A stretch of 35,234 bases of DNA from Euryarchaeota archaeon UBA258 (GTDB lineage Archaea > Thermoplasmatota > Poseidoniia > Poseidoniales > Poseidoniaceae): positions 19,261-54,494 of the forward strand of contig DAPR01000026.1 in NCBI GenBank assembly GCA_002502605.1, given 5' to 3'. Positions 24,678 to 32,889 of this stretch are shown piece after piece. The notes beneath the pieces are model-generated. The model was not told where the DNA came from. It was given only the letters and a program-made list of their open reading frames with translations, and searched no databases. The first letter of the stretch is position 1; every line of letters begins with the position of its first letter. The position numbers and the translations under genes are program-made.

Positions 24678-26102
24678 TCAGTACATCGACTCACGAGGTA
24701 AACCGTTCTCCACATCAGTTCCTATGCGCACAACTTCTGCAAGGAATTCATCCAAAGTTTGTTCCGTAATCCCAGGATTGGAAATGACCGAGCGAAGAAC
24801 CACTGCCTCGCCGATGTTTGAACGGCTCACCATGAAATCAGCGTTCTGCATAAGGCGCAACCGAAGTTCTGAATTCAATTCGTTAAGGTCGATTCCGGCT
24901 TTCGTAGGCGTGTACCTAAAACAAACATTGGTCCATTGACGCGATGACATCATTTCGAGGTTGGGGTGCTTTTTCACATTGCTTTCGAGGTGTTGGGCAA
25001 GTTCGACGTAGCGTTCGACTAATGTCGCCCAACCTGCATCACCACATTCTCTCCAAGCAAGCCACAATTTCAGTGCGTCATTTCGGCGTCCGCACTGGAG
25101 GGAATACCGTCCGAGGTCGTGGTCTTTGCTGCTTTCATGGAACAGGTAATGGGCAACATTACCATGAGCGCAGACTTTGGCAAGCACATCAGCTTGCTTC
25201 ACCAAAAAGGCGCTGCAAATAAGAGGGAGGCCCATCATTTTGTGAGCATCCCAACAGACACTGTCGGCAAACTCTACGCCCGCCATCAGATTCGATAGTG
25301 AGGCTGAGAACATTGCTGAACCACCCCAAGCCGCATCGACGTGATGCCACATCCCCTCGTTGTGAGCAATTTCGCCGATCGCTTTCAAGGGATCAAATGC
25401 ACCCCGGACCGTCGTCCCTGAGGTTGAAACAACACAGAACGGGGTCAATCCAGATTTGCGTGCACGGTTTATTTCTTCCTGAAGCGATGCTGGGTTCATT
25501 CGTCCGTCTTCGTCACACTGGATCTTGAACAAATTTTGATGTCCAATTCCAATCACATTTGCAGACATTAGAACTGAGTAATGAGATTCTGCAGACACAA
25601 AGGCAGCCATTTTTGTCCCGTCGATCCCTCGATGGGTCGAAGAGGGGAAGGCGACTTCACGGGCACAAAGCATGCCGAGCATGTTGCCATTCGAACCCCC
25701 TGTTGCCAAGGTACCTGCGCCACCGGAAAATCCGACCAACTCCCCCATTCGCTTGAGAATTGCCTGCTCGATGAGGGTGGCAAAGGGAGCCAGTTCGTAT
25801 GTGTACATCGAAGTGTTGGTGAGGGCTGCAATCACTTCACCTGCAAATCCAGTGGTGCTCAAGCCACCCCACAATGGATTCATGAATTCTGCACGGTTTG
25901 TCTTGACACAAAGACGGAGAAATTCATCGATGTCATCAAAGACAGCGTCTGCGCCACGTCCTTCAAGCGGAAGATGCACATCGGTGGTTTTGGAAAGCGA
26001 TTCAGCCGGAGCATAATCCACAACTTTACCAGGTTTGTCTGCAGCGTTCAGGTAGCCGAGGACCCGTTCGCATAATTGATTGACAAACACATCTAGTTCC
26101 AT
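24678..26102 (-). CDS. PLP-dependent group II decarboxylase, glutamate/cysteine-sulfinate type
   Basis: The protein has 474 residues from the ATG at 26102; GGAGG 9 bases upstream decides this start over a TTG one codon earlier. LSTTGFAGEVIAALTNTSM..YELAP, the PLP-stacking His in SAESHYSV (about 174), HVDAAWGG (Asp about 256), WDAHKMMGLPLICSAFLV (Lys about 288) and YSLQCGRRNDALKLWLAWR are all present. These blocks follow the GAD65/67, CSAD and GADL1 branch more closely than the archaeal MfnA tyrosine/aspartate decarboxylases. The reaction is decarboxylation of an acidic amino acid such as glutamate, aspartate or cysteine sulfinate; which one is undecided. Products could be GABA, beta-alanine (for coenzyme A) or hypotaurine. 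The 111-base spacer to the divergent glycosylase gene holds its promoter. Confidence 0.88.
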   Translation of the reverse strand: MELDVFVNQLCERVLGYLNAADKPGKVVDYAPAESLSKTTDVHLPLEGRGADAVFDDIDEFLRLCVKTNRAEFMNPLWGGLSTTGFAGEVIAALTNTSMYTYELAPFATLIEQAILKRMGELVGFSGGAGTLATGGSNGNMLGMLCAREVAFPSSTHRGIDGTKMAAFVSAESHYSVLMSANVIGIGHQNLFKIQCDEDGRMNPASLQEEINRARKSGLTPFCVVSTSGTTVRGAFDPLKAIGEIAHNEGMWHHVDAAWGGSAMFSASLSNLMAGVEFADSVCWDAHKMMGLPLICSAFLVKQADVLAKVCAHGNVAHYLFHESSKDHDLGRYSLQCGRRNDALKLWLAWRECGDAGWATLVERYVELAQHLESNVKKHPNLEMMSSRQWTNVCFRYTPTKAGIDLNELNSELRLRLMQNADFMVSRSNIGEAVVLRSVISNPGITEQTLDEFLAEVVRIGTDVENGLPRESMY

Positions 26103-26213
26103 CAATGGTATCCTCCTGTGTTATTGGCATCGCGGGGGCACTTAGAAGGCTGTGGTAGAAAAGACATGGAGCGCATCTGAAAACTACATCACACATTGTG
26201 TCGTCGCGAGAAC

Positions 26214-26780
26214 ATGGTTCGGTATGAGGCAAAACTCCCTCGCCCGGGTGATCCGTCCTGCCATACCATTTTCATCGGCCACAACCCTTCAATGGCCACA
26301 TGGACCTCTGGTCATTACTTTGCTAATCCCTCAAATCGCTTCTGGGCCCTCTTGCATACGGCCGGGCTCTGTGGGTATCCAGAAGCGAATCAAGACGACC
26401 ATTTGGTGCAAACCCGTGGTTTTGGGTTTTGTGATGTACTGGAATCACCTGGAAGCGACGCACAACAAGTTTCACGGGAGCTTATGCGCCATAACACCCC
26501 GGCATTCATGAAACGGATAGAAAAATATGCAACCAGCATGAACGGCACACTCAAGCGTGTATGCTTCATCGGAAAGCGTCAATGGAAGCATCTTTTTGAC
26601 CGTCAACTGCCCCGTTGCAGCCATGGCCTTCAACCAACGGATTTGCGTCCGGAACAGTGGCCTGTGATCCTTGATGGAGTTGAGGTGTGGGTGATGCCGT
26701 CTCCATCGGGCCGCGCTGTCCTTTCAAAGGAAGAAAGGCAGGCGACATACAACGATTTGGGCAGCGTCATCAACGGATAG
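26214..26780 (+). CDS. Mug/TDG-family uracil/thymine mismatch DNA glycosylase
   Basis: The protein has 188 residues from the ATG at 26214; a TTG at 26196 is the other option. The motif FIGHNPSMATWTSGHYFANP followed by NRFW corresponds to GINPG...GHHFA.P.N.FW of thymine-DNA glycosylase and Mug, with the catalytic Asn at about 24. MPSPSGRAV near the C-terminus matches the second, DNA-inserting loop. The enzyme should remove uracil, thymine from G mismatches or damaged pyrimidines in base-excision repair. The Ile of GINPG is His here, and Gly after Pro is Ser, a mild departure from the classical motif. It is a single gene, divergent from the decarboxylase. Confidence 0.85.
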   Translation: MVRYEAKLPRPGDPSCHTIFIGHNPSMATWTSGHYFANPSNRFWALLHTAGLCGYPEANQDDHLVQTRGFGFCDVLESPGSDAQQVSRELMRHNTPAFMKRIEKYATSMNGTLKRVCFIGKRQWKHLFDRQLPRCSHGLQPTDLRPEQWPVILDGVEVWVMPSPSGRAVLSKEERQATYNDLGSVING

Positions 26781-26807
26781 GTTCGTAATTCACGGGGCAT
26801 TTGATGC

Positions 26808-26858
26808 CTTATTCAAAATTCATGCATAATGCATAATCTGTGAGGAACATTGAATAAG
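26808..26858 (+). promoter_or_regulatory. Candidate ThiR operator overlapping the thiR promoter
   Basis: A perfect 9-bp inverted repeat, CTTATTCAA (26808-26816) and TTGAATAAG (26850-26858), encloses a tandem direct repeat TGCATAA-TGCATAA (26823-26836), itself built from overlapping ATGCAT palindromes. The AT-rich centre probably includes the TATA element. AAGGAG (26868-26873) then serves as ribosome binding site for the ATG at 26879. Arms, spacing and place before an autoregulated-type regulator suggest an operator, but no consensus was checked. Confidence 0.5.
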
Positions 26859-26878
26859 TGAGGCCATAAGGAGCAAGC

Positions 26879-27745
26879 ATGCTTGGAATTATTGGCGATA
26901 AGTGGCTTGAACGCCTACAGCAGCACGTGGCTAAGGACTTGAGAACGAAAGGTTGGTCGCAAACGGAAATAGCAGGAATTCTTGGGTCCACACAAAGCAC
27001 CATTTCTCGACAAATGCAAAAATCACCGCGTGGCCTTGGGGCGACGGCAGATGAAGCCACAATTGACAGCTGGGGCAACGAACTTTCACAGGCTCTTTCA
27101 TCAATGGGTCCCAACATCAATGTCCTGCGTCAGCGCCTGATTGTTGAACTGCAATTTACCGGCAACCACACGCTCCGATTTGACAAGACATTGACTGGAA
27201 CTGATCTTGATGCTGGTCAAGAACAACGTGCATTGCTCCGTAGGCTCGAATGGGCTGCGAGCCGATTAGATGTAAAGCGAATTCGTAACGTCATCCCGGC
27301 CGTTGGACTCAACATCGCCGCATGCATCCATGGAGCATTCGCAACCGATGAGGTGGCGGCCTTCCCAGGTCGAATCACATTGGTTGATGGTGTGTTGCGC
27401 CATCATGAGACACCATCATTTGGGACATCAAAGCACCTCGCTGAATTGCTCCTCGAAGTCCATTCCCAGGATGAAGGGAAAGTCTCAGCCTTAAACATCA
27501 AACCACCATTGACGAACGTTGGTGTTGATGTGGAGCGAATAAAAAACGCATGTGAACAACTTGGCTATACTTTTGGAATGGCTCCAAAGGGTAAGGTCGA
27601 AGGACGCAGTTCAAAGCACGATGTTCTCCTCGACGAAGGTGCTTTTGGTTGGGAGCCTTCGTTGTATATTTTCGCACACAACCCACTTGAACTCATTGAC
27701 AGAACGCACCAAATTGCAGCCTTGATCACGGGTGAGGATCGATGA
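26879..27745 (+). CDS. thiR: ThiR-type regulator: N-terminal HTH plus ThiN thiamine-phosphate-binding domain
   Basis: The protein has 288 residues. An N-terminal helix-turn-helix (KGWSQTEIAGILGSTQSTIS, about 25-45) is joined by a linker to a ThiN-like domain from about 120 (IRNVIPAVGLNIAACIHGA, VAAFPGRITLVDG, TPSFGTSKHLAELLLE, VSALNIKPP). This is the layout of archaeal ThiR regulators, which sense thiamine phosphate through ThiN and repress thiamine genes. It overlaps the binding-protein gene as ATGA and heads an ABC operon whose components look like thiamine transporters, which supports the call. The symmetric upstream sequence suggests autoregulation. A ThiN with residual synthase activity is unlikely without the ThiD partner but not excluded. 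Confidence 0.85.
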   Translation: MLGIIGDKWLERLQQHVAKDLRTKGWSQTEIAGILGSTQSTISRQMQKSPRGLGATADEATIDSWGNELSQALSSMGPNINVLRQRLIVELQFTGNHTLRFDKTLTGTDLDAGQEQRALLRRLEWAASRLDVKRIRNVIPAVGLNIAACIHGAFATDEVAAFPGRITLVDGVLRHHETPSFGTSKHLAELLLEVHSQDEGKVSALNIKPPLTNVGVDVERIKNACEQLGYTFGMAPKGKVEGRSSKHDVLLDEGAFGWEPSLYIFAHNPLELIDRTHQIAALITGEDR

Positions 27746-28857
27746 AGACCGCATTTTGGTTGGTGCTGATCGTTCTGATGGGGGCACCATTGGCTGGTTG
27801 CCTAGAACAAACGAGTGCCTCTGAAGAGTGCGTTGTTCTTCCCGCCGGGCACGCAGATGATGGCGTGCTGCGCATTTTGACCTACGACATTACCGCCCTT
27901 TCCGATGCCCTCACCGATGAATTTACCAACAATACAGGAATCGAGGTCGAGATGATCAAGGTCGATGATGCTGGAGGGATCCTCGATCAGATGATGCTGA
28001 CAAAAGAAGCACAGCAAGCTGATTTAATGATCGGTTTAGACAACACCTACCTGCCAACTGCGATCGCAAACTGTTTGCTTCAAGCCCACGATGCATCAGC
28101 GGAGAACATTTCCGATTCGGCCTTAGATTTCTATGACGGCCCACTTGCCCTTCCTTTTGACCAAGGAGACGTATGCCTCAATTTCGATGAAGACGCTTTG
28201 AGTGAAGCCAACATTTCCGCTCCAACAAGTCTGGAGCAGTTGACTGGAGAAGAATGGAAAGGCAAGGTTGCGTTCCCATCTCCTGTGACCTCGTCCCCTG
28301 GTCGGGCTTTCTTAGTCGCATCAGTGGAATACTTCGACCAACAGGGCGATGGGGATCCAATGGCGTGGTGGGAGGACATGGTGGACAATGAGGCCATCAT
28401 CACCACCGGTTGGACTGAAGCCTACGAAACCCACTACACGGGGGGCTACGGGGAGTACACTGAGGGCTACATTGGTGATGCTTGGATGACAGTGTCGTAC
28501 TGCCACTCACCAGGGGTAGAGGCATTCTATGCAGAGAATTACACGCATTCGACATCTTTAGTCTTGGATCATGCAAGTTTCCACCAGATCGAATATGCAG
28601 GCATCATCAACGGTGCGGCTCAGATTGACGGTGCCAATCAGTTCATGGAATTCCTCCTCTCGAGTGAGGTCAACATCAACATGCCTGAAAATAACCTCAT
28701 GTATTCAGTGATTGAAGGTGCAGACCTTCCAGAAACGAACGGGTACCGCTACCATGCAGACCTGCCAAGTGCTGTGACGACCATGACCTATGAGGAAATC
28801 GAGGCCAACATGGACATCTGGCTGGACGCTTGGAAATCTGCAACAAAGCAAGCTTGA
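27742..28857 (+). CDS. thiB: Thiamine ABC transporter substrate-binding lipoprotein
   Basis: The 371 residues begin with a lipoprotein signal (FWLVLIVLMGAPLAGC, lipobox Cys about 20). The mature protein has the type-II periplasmic-binding fold of TbpA/ThiB (VLRILTYDITALSDALTDEF, ADLMIGLDNTYL, LALPFDQGDVCLNFDED, FPSPVTSSPGRAFLVASVEYF). Family members bind thiamine and its phosphates outside the membrane and feed ThiP. Sulfate or iron(III) binding proteins share the fold; the thiR head and fused permease argue for thiamine. It starts inside the thiR stop and ends 16 bases before thiP. Confidence 0.85.
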   Translation: MKTAFWLVLIVLMGAPLAGCLEQTSASEECVVLPAGHADDGVLRILTYDITALSDALTDEFTNNTGIEVEMIKVDDAGGILDQMMLTKEAQQADLMIGLDNTYLPTAIANCLLQAHDASAENISDSALDFYDGPLALPFDQGDVCLNFDEDALSEANISAPTSLEQLTGEEWKGKVAFPSPVTSSPGRAFLVASVEYFDQQGDGDPMAWWEDMVDNEAIITTGWTEAYETHYTGGYGEYTEGYIGDAWMTVSYCHSPGVEAFYAENYTHSTSLVLDHASFHQIEYAGIINGAAQIDGANQFMEFLLSSEVNINMPENNLMYSVIEGADLPETNGYRYHADLPSAVTTMTYEEIEANMDIWLDAWKSATKQA

Positions 28858-28873
28858 GGAGGGATCCTCGACC

Positions 28874-30622
28874 ATGTTTCGAACCTCCGTATGGATGTTG
28901 AGAGCCAGCGTTGTGAGTGCTTACCTCATTTTGGCAAGTTTGCCGTTCATCTACGCCTTGAGAAGATTGGCCTATGTGACTGGCCATTCACCCTTCGAGG
29001 CATTGATGCGCTTCGATGAGGTCTACGGTGGAGCCGAAGCCCTCACCTATACGCTATTGGAAGCATCCGTTTCAGCGCTATTGACTGTTCTCATAGGATT
29101 GCCTATTGCATGGTGTTTAGGGCGGTATGAATGGAAAAACGCTCGCATTCTGAGGGCTCTTTTTTCGGTCCCCTTTGTCATGCCCGCAATTGTTGCTGCA
29201 ATGGGGTTTTTACTGCTCACCAACAGTGAAAGCGGCTTGTTCCAAATAGGAATTGATTTACGGACTGAAACAGGTGTCATCGGAGATCTTGCACGCCTGA
29301 CCGGATGGGATCATCCCGGGCATTTCATCGCCCTTGTGTTTGCCCATGCTTGGTTCAACCTCTCCCTAATGATTCGATTTGTTGAACCAACACTGGCTCG
29401 TCTAAATCCTGCATGGGAAGAGCAATTGTCTCTGCTCGGCCAAGGCAAAAACCGATTTGACCGGCTACGACACCTATGGTGGCCGGTGTTGGGGCCCGCA
29501 GTCCTGTGTGCTGCGTCACTGAGTTTCCTGTTTTCATTCACTTCATTTGCACTCGTAAAATGGCTCTCACCGTTCAACAACACCTTGGAATCACTCATGG
29601 CAACCTATGGGGGATCCGCGGGCATTGAGGACTATCGAGTGGACACCAGCGAAATTGTGATGTCAGCATCGATGGTTCAATTTTTGATCTTGCTTTTCGC
29701 ACTTTACATGACTTCGACCATGCAACAACGACACTCCACCCGTTTCTCTTTGGTGTCGGAAGGTAACGCTAAATCACAACGAGGCCCTCCTAGAATGGGC
29801 GCCAAAATCATCGTGTATGCGGGCGTTGTCTTTGCCATGGCACCGCTGTTTACAGCATTGTTCGCATCATTCAAAGTTCGCAAAGGGAATTTCAGTTCGG
29901 GATTCGCCTATGATTGGAGCCTCGACGGTTGGAGAGCTGCTTGGAGCGGGGACTTGGCCACGATGGGCATTGGTGACGCACTCGCTAATTCTCTGCTCTA
30001 TGCTTTGTGTACGCTGTGTGTTGCTTTACCAACCGGCTGGTTTTTGGCGTCTACGATTCATGCTCTTGAAGTGGAAAAGAGGTTCAAAACCGCCAAAGCC
30101 CTGGATGTTCTCACGCTGTTACCATTAGCGGTGTCAGCAGTAATGGTTGGCTTGGGGGTTCTTCTTGGTGTCCTCAGGTTGATGCCTGAACTCTTCCAAT
30201 GGAGTTACCTTCCCGTGGTGCCCCACGTGATCCTCACCACCCCTTTTGTGGTCAGAGTGATGCTTCCAGCTATGCGTTCTGTTGAACCAAAATGGATTGA
30301 ACAGGCCCAGGTGTTGAACCTCAATCGATACCAAACATGGTACCATGGTCACTTTTCCTTTGTGCGTGGACCTGCAGTCGTTGCCTCCTCGCTTACCCTC
30401 GCCTTTTCCCTGGGGGAATTTGGGGCATCATGGTTGCTTGTTCGAGCGGGTTCTTGGGACACCTTGTCTGTTGTCGTCGATCAGTTGATGTCGCGGCCAA
30501 AATTCGATCCGCTCGTCCAGCCTGCAGCCATGGCTGCAGCAACGGTGCTTATGGCAATCACATTCCTTTTGTTTTTCGTGGCTGAGCGATTCAGGCATGA
30601 AGGTGAAGGAGGGGGCTTTTGA
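28874..30622 (+). CDS. thiP: Thiamine ABC transporter permease, two fused domains
   Basis: The protein has 582 residues from the ATG at 28874, which follows GAGGAGG by 12 bases; an upstream in-frame ATG inside thiB is rejected. About twelve membrane segments form two permease halves, each with an EAA-type loop that contacts the ATPase (EQLSLLGQGKNRFDRLRHLW near residue 180, and EQAQVLNLNRYQTWYHGHFS near 475). This fused form matches ThiP of thiamine uptake systems. It lies between thiB and thiQ; its stop abuts the thiQ ATG (TGAATG). Confidence 0.88.
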   Translation: MFRTSVWMLRASVVSAYLILASLPFIYALRRLAYVTGHSPFEALMRFDEVYGGAEALTYTLLEASVSALLTVLIGLPIAWCLGRYEWKNARILRALFSVPFVMPAIVAAMGFLLLTNSESGLFQIGIDLRTETGVIGDLARLTGWDHPGHFIALVFAHAWFNLSLMIRFVEPTLARLNPAWEEQLSLLGQGKNRFDRLRHLWWPVLGPAVLCAASLSFLFSFTSFALVKWLSPFNNTLESLMATYGGSAGIEDYRVDTSEIVMSASMVQFLILLFALYMTSTMQQRHSTRFSLVSEGNAKSQRGPPRMGAKIIVYAGVVFAMAPLFTALFASFKVRKGNFSSGFAYDWSLDGWRAAWSGDLATMGIGDALANSLLYALCTLCVALPTGWFLASTIHALEVEKRFKTAKALDVLTLLPLAVSAVMVGLGVLLGVLRLMPELFQWSYLPVVPHVILTTPFVVRVMLPAMRSVEPKWIEQAQVLNLNRYQTWYHGHFSFVRGPAVVASSLTLAFSLGEFGASWLLVRAGSWDTLSVVVDQLMSRPKFDPLVQPAAMAAATVLMAITFLLFFVAERFRHEGEGGGF

Positions 30623-31264
30623 ATGAACAAAGATTTCGTGCTTAAAATTGAACATAGTTCCAAGCATTTTGATGCAGTCAAGGTCTTTGAAGGATTATCG
30701 CTCCGACTTAACGCCAACGAGATTGTTGCTATATTGGGACCGAGTGGCTGTGGAAAATCCACGCTTCTCAGATGCATTGTAGGTTTAGAGAAAGCTGACA
30801 GTGGGACAATTCTAATCGCTCATCAGCGTGGCACTGAATCGATTGGTTACTTGTTTCAAAACCCGATTCTGTATCCACACCTCAACACAGCCGGGAACAT
30901 CGCCCTTGGTTTTAGTGAACGACTCACCAAGCAGGAAAAAAAGAATCGAATTGAACAGGAATTGATTTCCGTGGAGTTAGGGGGTTTCGAAACGCGAGCG
31001 GTTGAATCCCTTTCCGGAGGAGAGGCACAACGCGTTGCCTTGGTTCGGGCGTTGTTAGGTGATCCAAAGGTCCTCTTGCTGGATGAGCCTTTTTCTGCTT
31101 TGGATTTGGAAACTCGACGATCATTAGCGGTTCAGACGCGACAATGGCTCAAACAACGTTCCATCGCATCAATACATGTGACTCATGATCCGGAAGAAGC
31201 TGAACTCATTGCGGATCGGGTCATCACATGGGACTCCATGATTGCTGTAAATGAAGAGGAATGA
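30623..31264 (+). CDS. thiQ: Thiamine ABC transporter ATPase
   Basis: The 213 residues are about the short length typical of ThiQ (around 230), without a regulatory C-terminal domain. Walker A GPSGCGKST, Q-loop YLFQNP, signature LSGGEAQRVALVRALL, Walker B VLLLDEPFSALD and the switch His in HVTHDPEEAE are all intact. It powers ThiP-mediated import in the cytoplasm. The gene directly follows thiP and ends the operon; a 58-base spacer with its own promoter-like CATATAC follows. Confidence 0.9.
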   Translation: MNKDFVLKIEHSSKHFDAVKVFEGLSLRLNANEIVAILGPSGCGKSTLLRCIVGLEKADSGTILIAHQRGTESIGYLFQNPILYPHLNTAGNIALGFSERLTKQEKKNRIEQELISVELGGFETRAVESLSGGEAQRVALVRALLGDPKVLLLDEPFSALDLETRRSLAVQTRQWLKQRSIASIHVTHDPEEAELIADRVITWDSMIAVNEEE

Positions 31265-31322
31265 GTGGGACCCCTGAGGTGCCCAAGCCTTTGCATCATA
31301 TACTTGCTCAACAGAGTACAAT

Positions 31323-31877
31323 ATGGTATTGAACATGGTCGTCACTCCGATTGATGCACTCCCTTATCTTCGAGGATTACAGGCAGTCTTAGCAGGATAC
31401 GAGGGGTATACAAAAGGAAAACGCAGGGCGGCGGACAAGGCGGTTAGGAATGAACTGATCCGCGCTGCTCGGCGAACTCGCAACCACATGACAAACCTCC
31501 ATGACGCTGCTGCCACGGCTTCTCGGATTGAATTGGCAATCGCCGCTAAACGATGCTGCTCCACCCTCGATGTGTTCATTGAAGATGTATCCAAAGCCTC
31601 GTCTGGTCTTTCCCGTTCCTTCTTCTCAGGTCAACGGATTCTAAGGAACAGCGATCTCAAGCGTTTAATCCATCACGACCATCAAGTGATTACAATGGTG
31701 ACCAAAGCGACCAACATAGCCAATGCAGCCGAACGCGAGTACGCTCATCAAGGTCAATCCGACGAGGTCAAGAGTCTGATTCTACGCTGCCAACAGATGG
31801 TAACGAGCTCTGGTGGTCTTTTCTCAGAACGGACCATGATTCTCGACGGACTAAAACAAAAAAAGAGGAGGAAATAG
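31323..31877 (+). CDS. Helical protein of unknown function, upstream partner of the SPFH-like gene
   Basis: The 184 residues are strongly basic and mostly alpha-helical (GKRRAADKAVRNELIRAARR, SRIELAIAAKRCCSTLDVFI, ending LKQKKRRK). There is no membrane segment or known motif. The ATG at 31323 lies about 23 bases after CATATAC and may be leaderless; an ATG at 31335 is the alternative. Its stop is 2 bases before the next ATG, whose GAGGAGG sits in its last codons, so the two genes form a tightly coupled unit. A role with the SPFH-like protein is implied by this arrangement only. Confidence 0.65.
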   Translation: MVLNMVVTPIDALPYLRGLQAVLAGYEGYTKGKRRAADKAVRNELIRAARRTRNHMTNLHDAAATASRIELAIAAKRCCSTLDVFIEDVSKASSGLSRSFFSGQRILRNSDLKRLIHHDHQVITMVTKATNIANAAEREYAHQGQSDEVKSLILRCQQMVTSSGGLFSERTMILDGLKQKKRRK

Positions 31878-31879
31878 AA

Positions 31880-32848
31880 ATGGCCCACGCATACAAATGG
31901 AGAACATCGCCCGAAATTTTAGCACGACTGATCGATGGTAATGGCATCAAAACTTGGCGGTCTCGACGGGTTACTCTGAAACCAAATGAAGCGTGTACGT
32001 TCATCGTCAATGGCCAGTTGAGTCCAATATTCTCCGACCAAAGCATCGCACAACTTGGAGGAGGGTTTCCTCGCTACCTCGCCTCGCTGATGAAGGCAAC
32101 AGCAGCCGAACGCCATGCCCTGTTCGGAATGACAGGTCCTTTTGACCTGGCAGTGCCGTATCAGGTGATGAACGAAGAGGGAGAAGAATTTCGTGGCCAT
32201 GTCCGTCTTCGGCTACAGTTGCACAAAGAAGATCTGCCAAAAATGTTGAATTATTTCGCGAATCACGCACCCACCATCACGCGTAAGGATTTGGCTCATC
32301 TTCTCCAAGAGCACCTCAATCACCGTCTCATCGCAGCAGCATACGCCATCAGCAATGACAATGAATCCTTACGAGATGAGGCATTTCAATCAACATTCGC
32401 AATGAAGGCCGAGGTTCTTTTGCGCCCCCACCTCGCAGCCTTAGGGCTGACATTCCACAACGCATACCTCGTCACTGAGGTGACTTCGTCCGAACGCCTC
32501 GCAGCCCATCACCATGTCACAAAGCAAAACCTCAGCTATGAGCGAATGAACGCTGAAGCATCCCAAGAAGTGATTGAAATGCGCCAAGCGAACGCTCTGC
32601 GAACAATTGAATGTGAAATTGAGGTGGCACGCGCTAAGATTCGAGGCGATCAAACCCTTGAGGCAGAGGCTGAATTGAAGCAGTTGCGAACCCTTGAGGC
32701 ATTGTGGCGAAGTGAGGATGAACGGTCTCAACGCCTGGCAATGGAAAGCGAACGGCAAAAACAAGTGCGAATGGAACAAGCCATTGAGATGTTCAAGTCC
32801 GTTCAAGCTGCAAAACGACAACGAGAAACCGCAAATGGATTTGATTAA
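31880..32848 (+). CDS. Soluble SPFH/band-7-like protein with C-terminal coiled coil
   Basis: The 322 residues lack a signal peptide or membrane helix. The first 200 follow the pattern of the soluble SPFH group related to virion-core-like proteins (COG4260-like): VTLKPNEACTFIVNGQLSPI, a PFDLAVPYQV strand, RGHVRLRLQLHKEDLPKML, and a helix-strand region ending LGLTFHNAYLVTEV. About 110 residues of charged heptad-like helix follow (ELKQLRTLEALWRSEDERSQ and onward), a likely oligomerising coiled coil. SPFH proteins build large rings or membrane-linked scaffolds; the role here is unknown. AGGAGG upstream sets the start. The sequence match is moderate. Confidence 0.68.
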   Translation: MAHAYKWRTSPEILARLIDGNGIKTWRSRRVTLKPNEACTFIVNGQLSPIFSDQSIAQLGGGFPRYLASLMKATAAERHALFGMTGPFDLAVPYQVMNEEGEEFRGHVRLRLQLHKEDLPKMLNYFANHAPTITRKDLAHLLQEHLNHRLIAAAYAISNDNESLRDEAFQSTFAMKAEVLLRPHLAALGLTFHNAYLVTEVTSSERLAAHHHVTKQNLSYERMNAEASQEVIEMRQANALRTIECEIEVARAKIRGDQTLEAEAELKQLRTLEALWRSEDERSQRLAMESERQKQVRMEQAIEMFKSVQAAKRQRETANGFD

Positions 32849-32889
32849 ACGGCGCTATCTTTACACCACAAAGCAAATCACAAGAGTCC

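Noticed and set aside
26152..26511. Plus-strand frame overlapping the DNA glycosylase gene
   Set aside because: The glycosylase frame holds the catalytic motifs; this one has none and ends inside it.
26823..26836. Tandem TGCATAA as an attachment site or short CRISPR-like repeat
   Set aside because: There are only two copies, no spacer pattern, no integrase and no cas gene; the promoter position fits an operator.
26781..26878. TPP riboswitch before thiR
   Set aside because: The typical CTGAGA core and its partner helices are not present; protein-level control by ThiR explains the locus better.
28790..28873. Upstream start of thiP inside the thiB coding region
   Set aside because: The ATG at 28874 has GAGGAGG before it and begins right at the first membrane segment; the extension would only read thiB in another frame.
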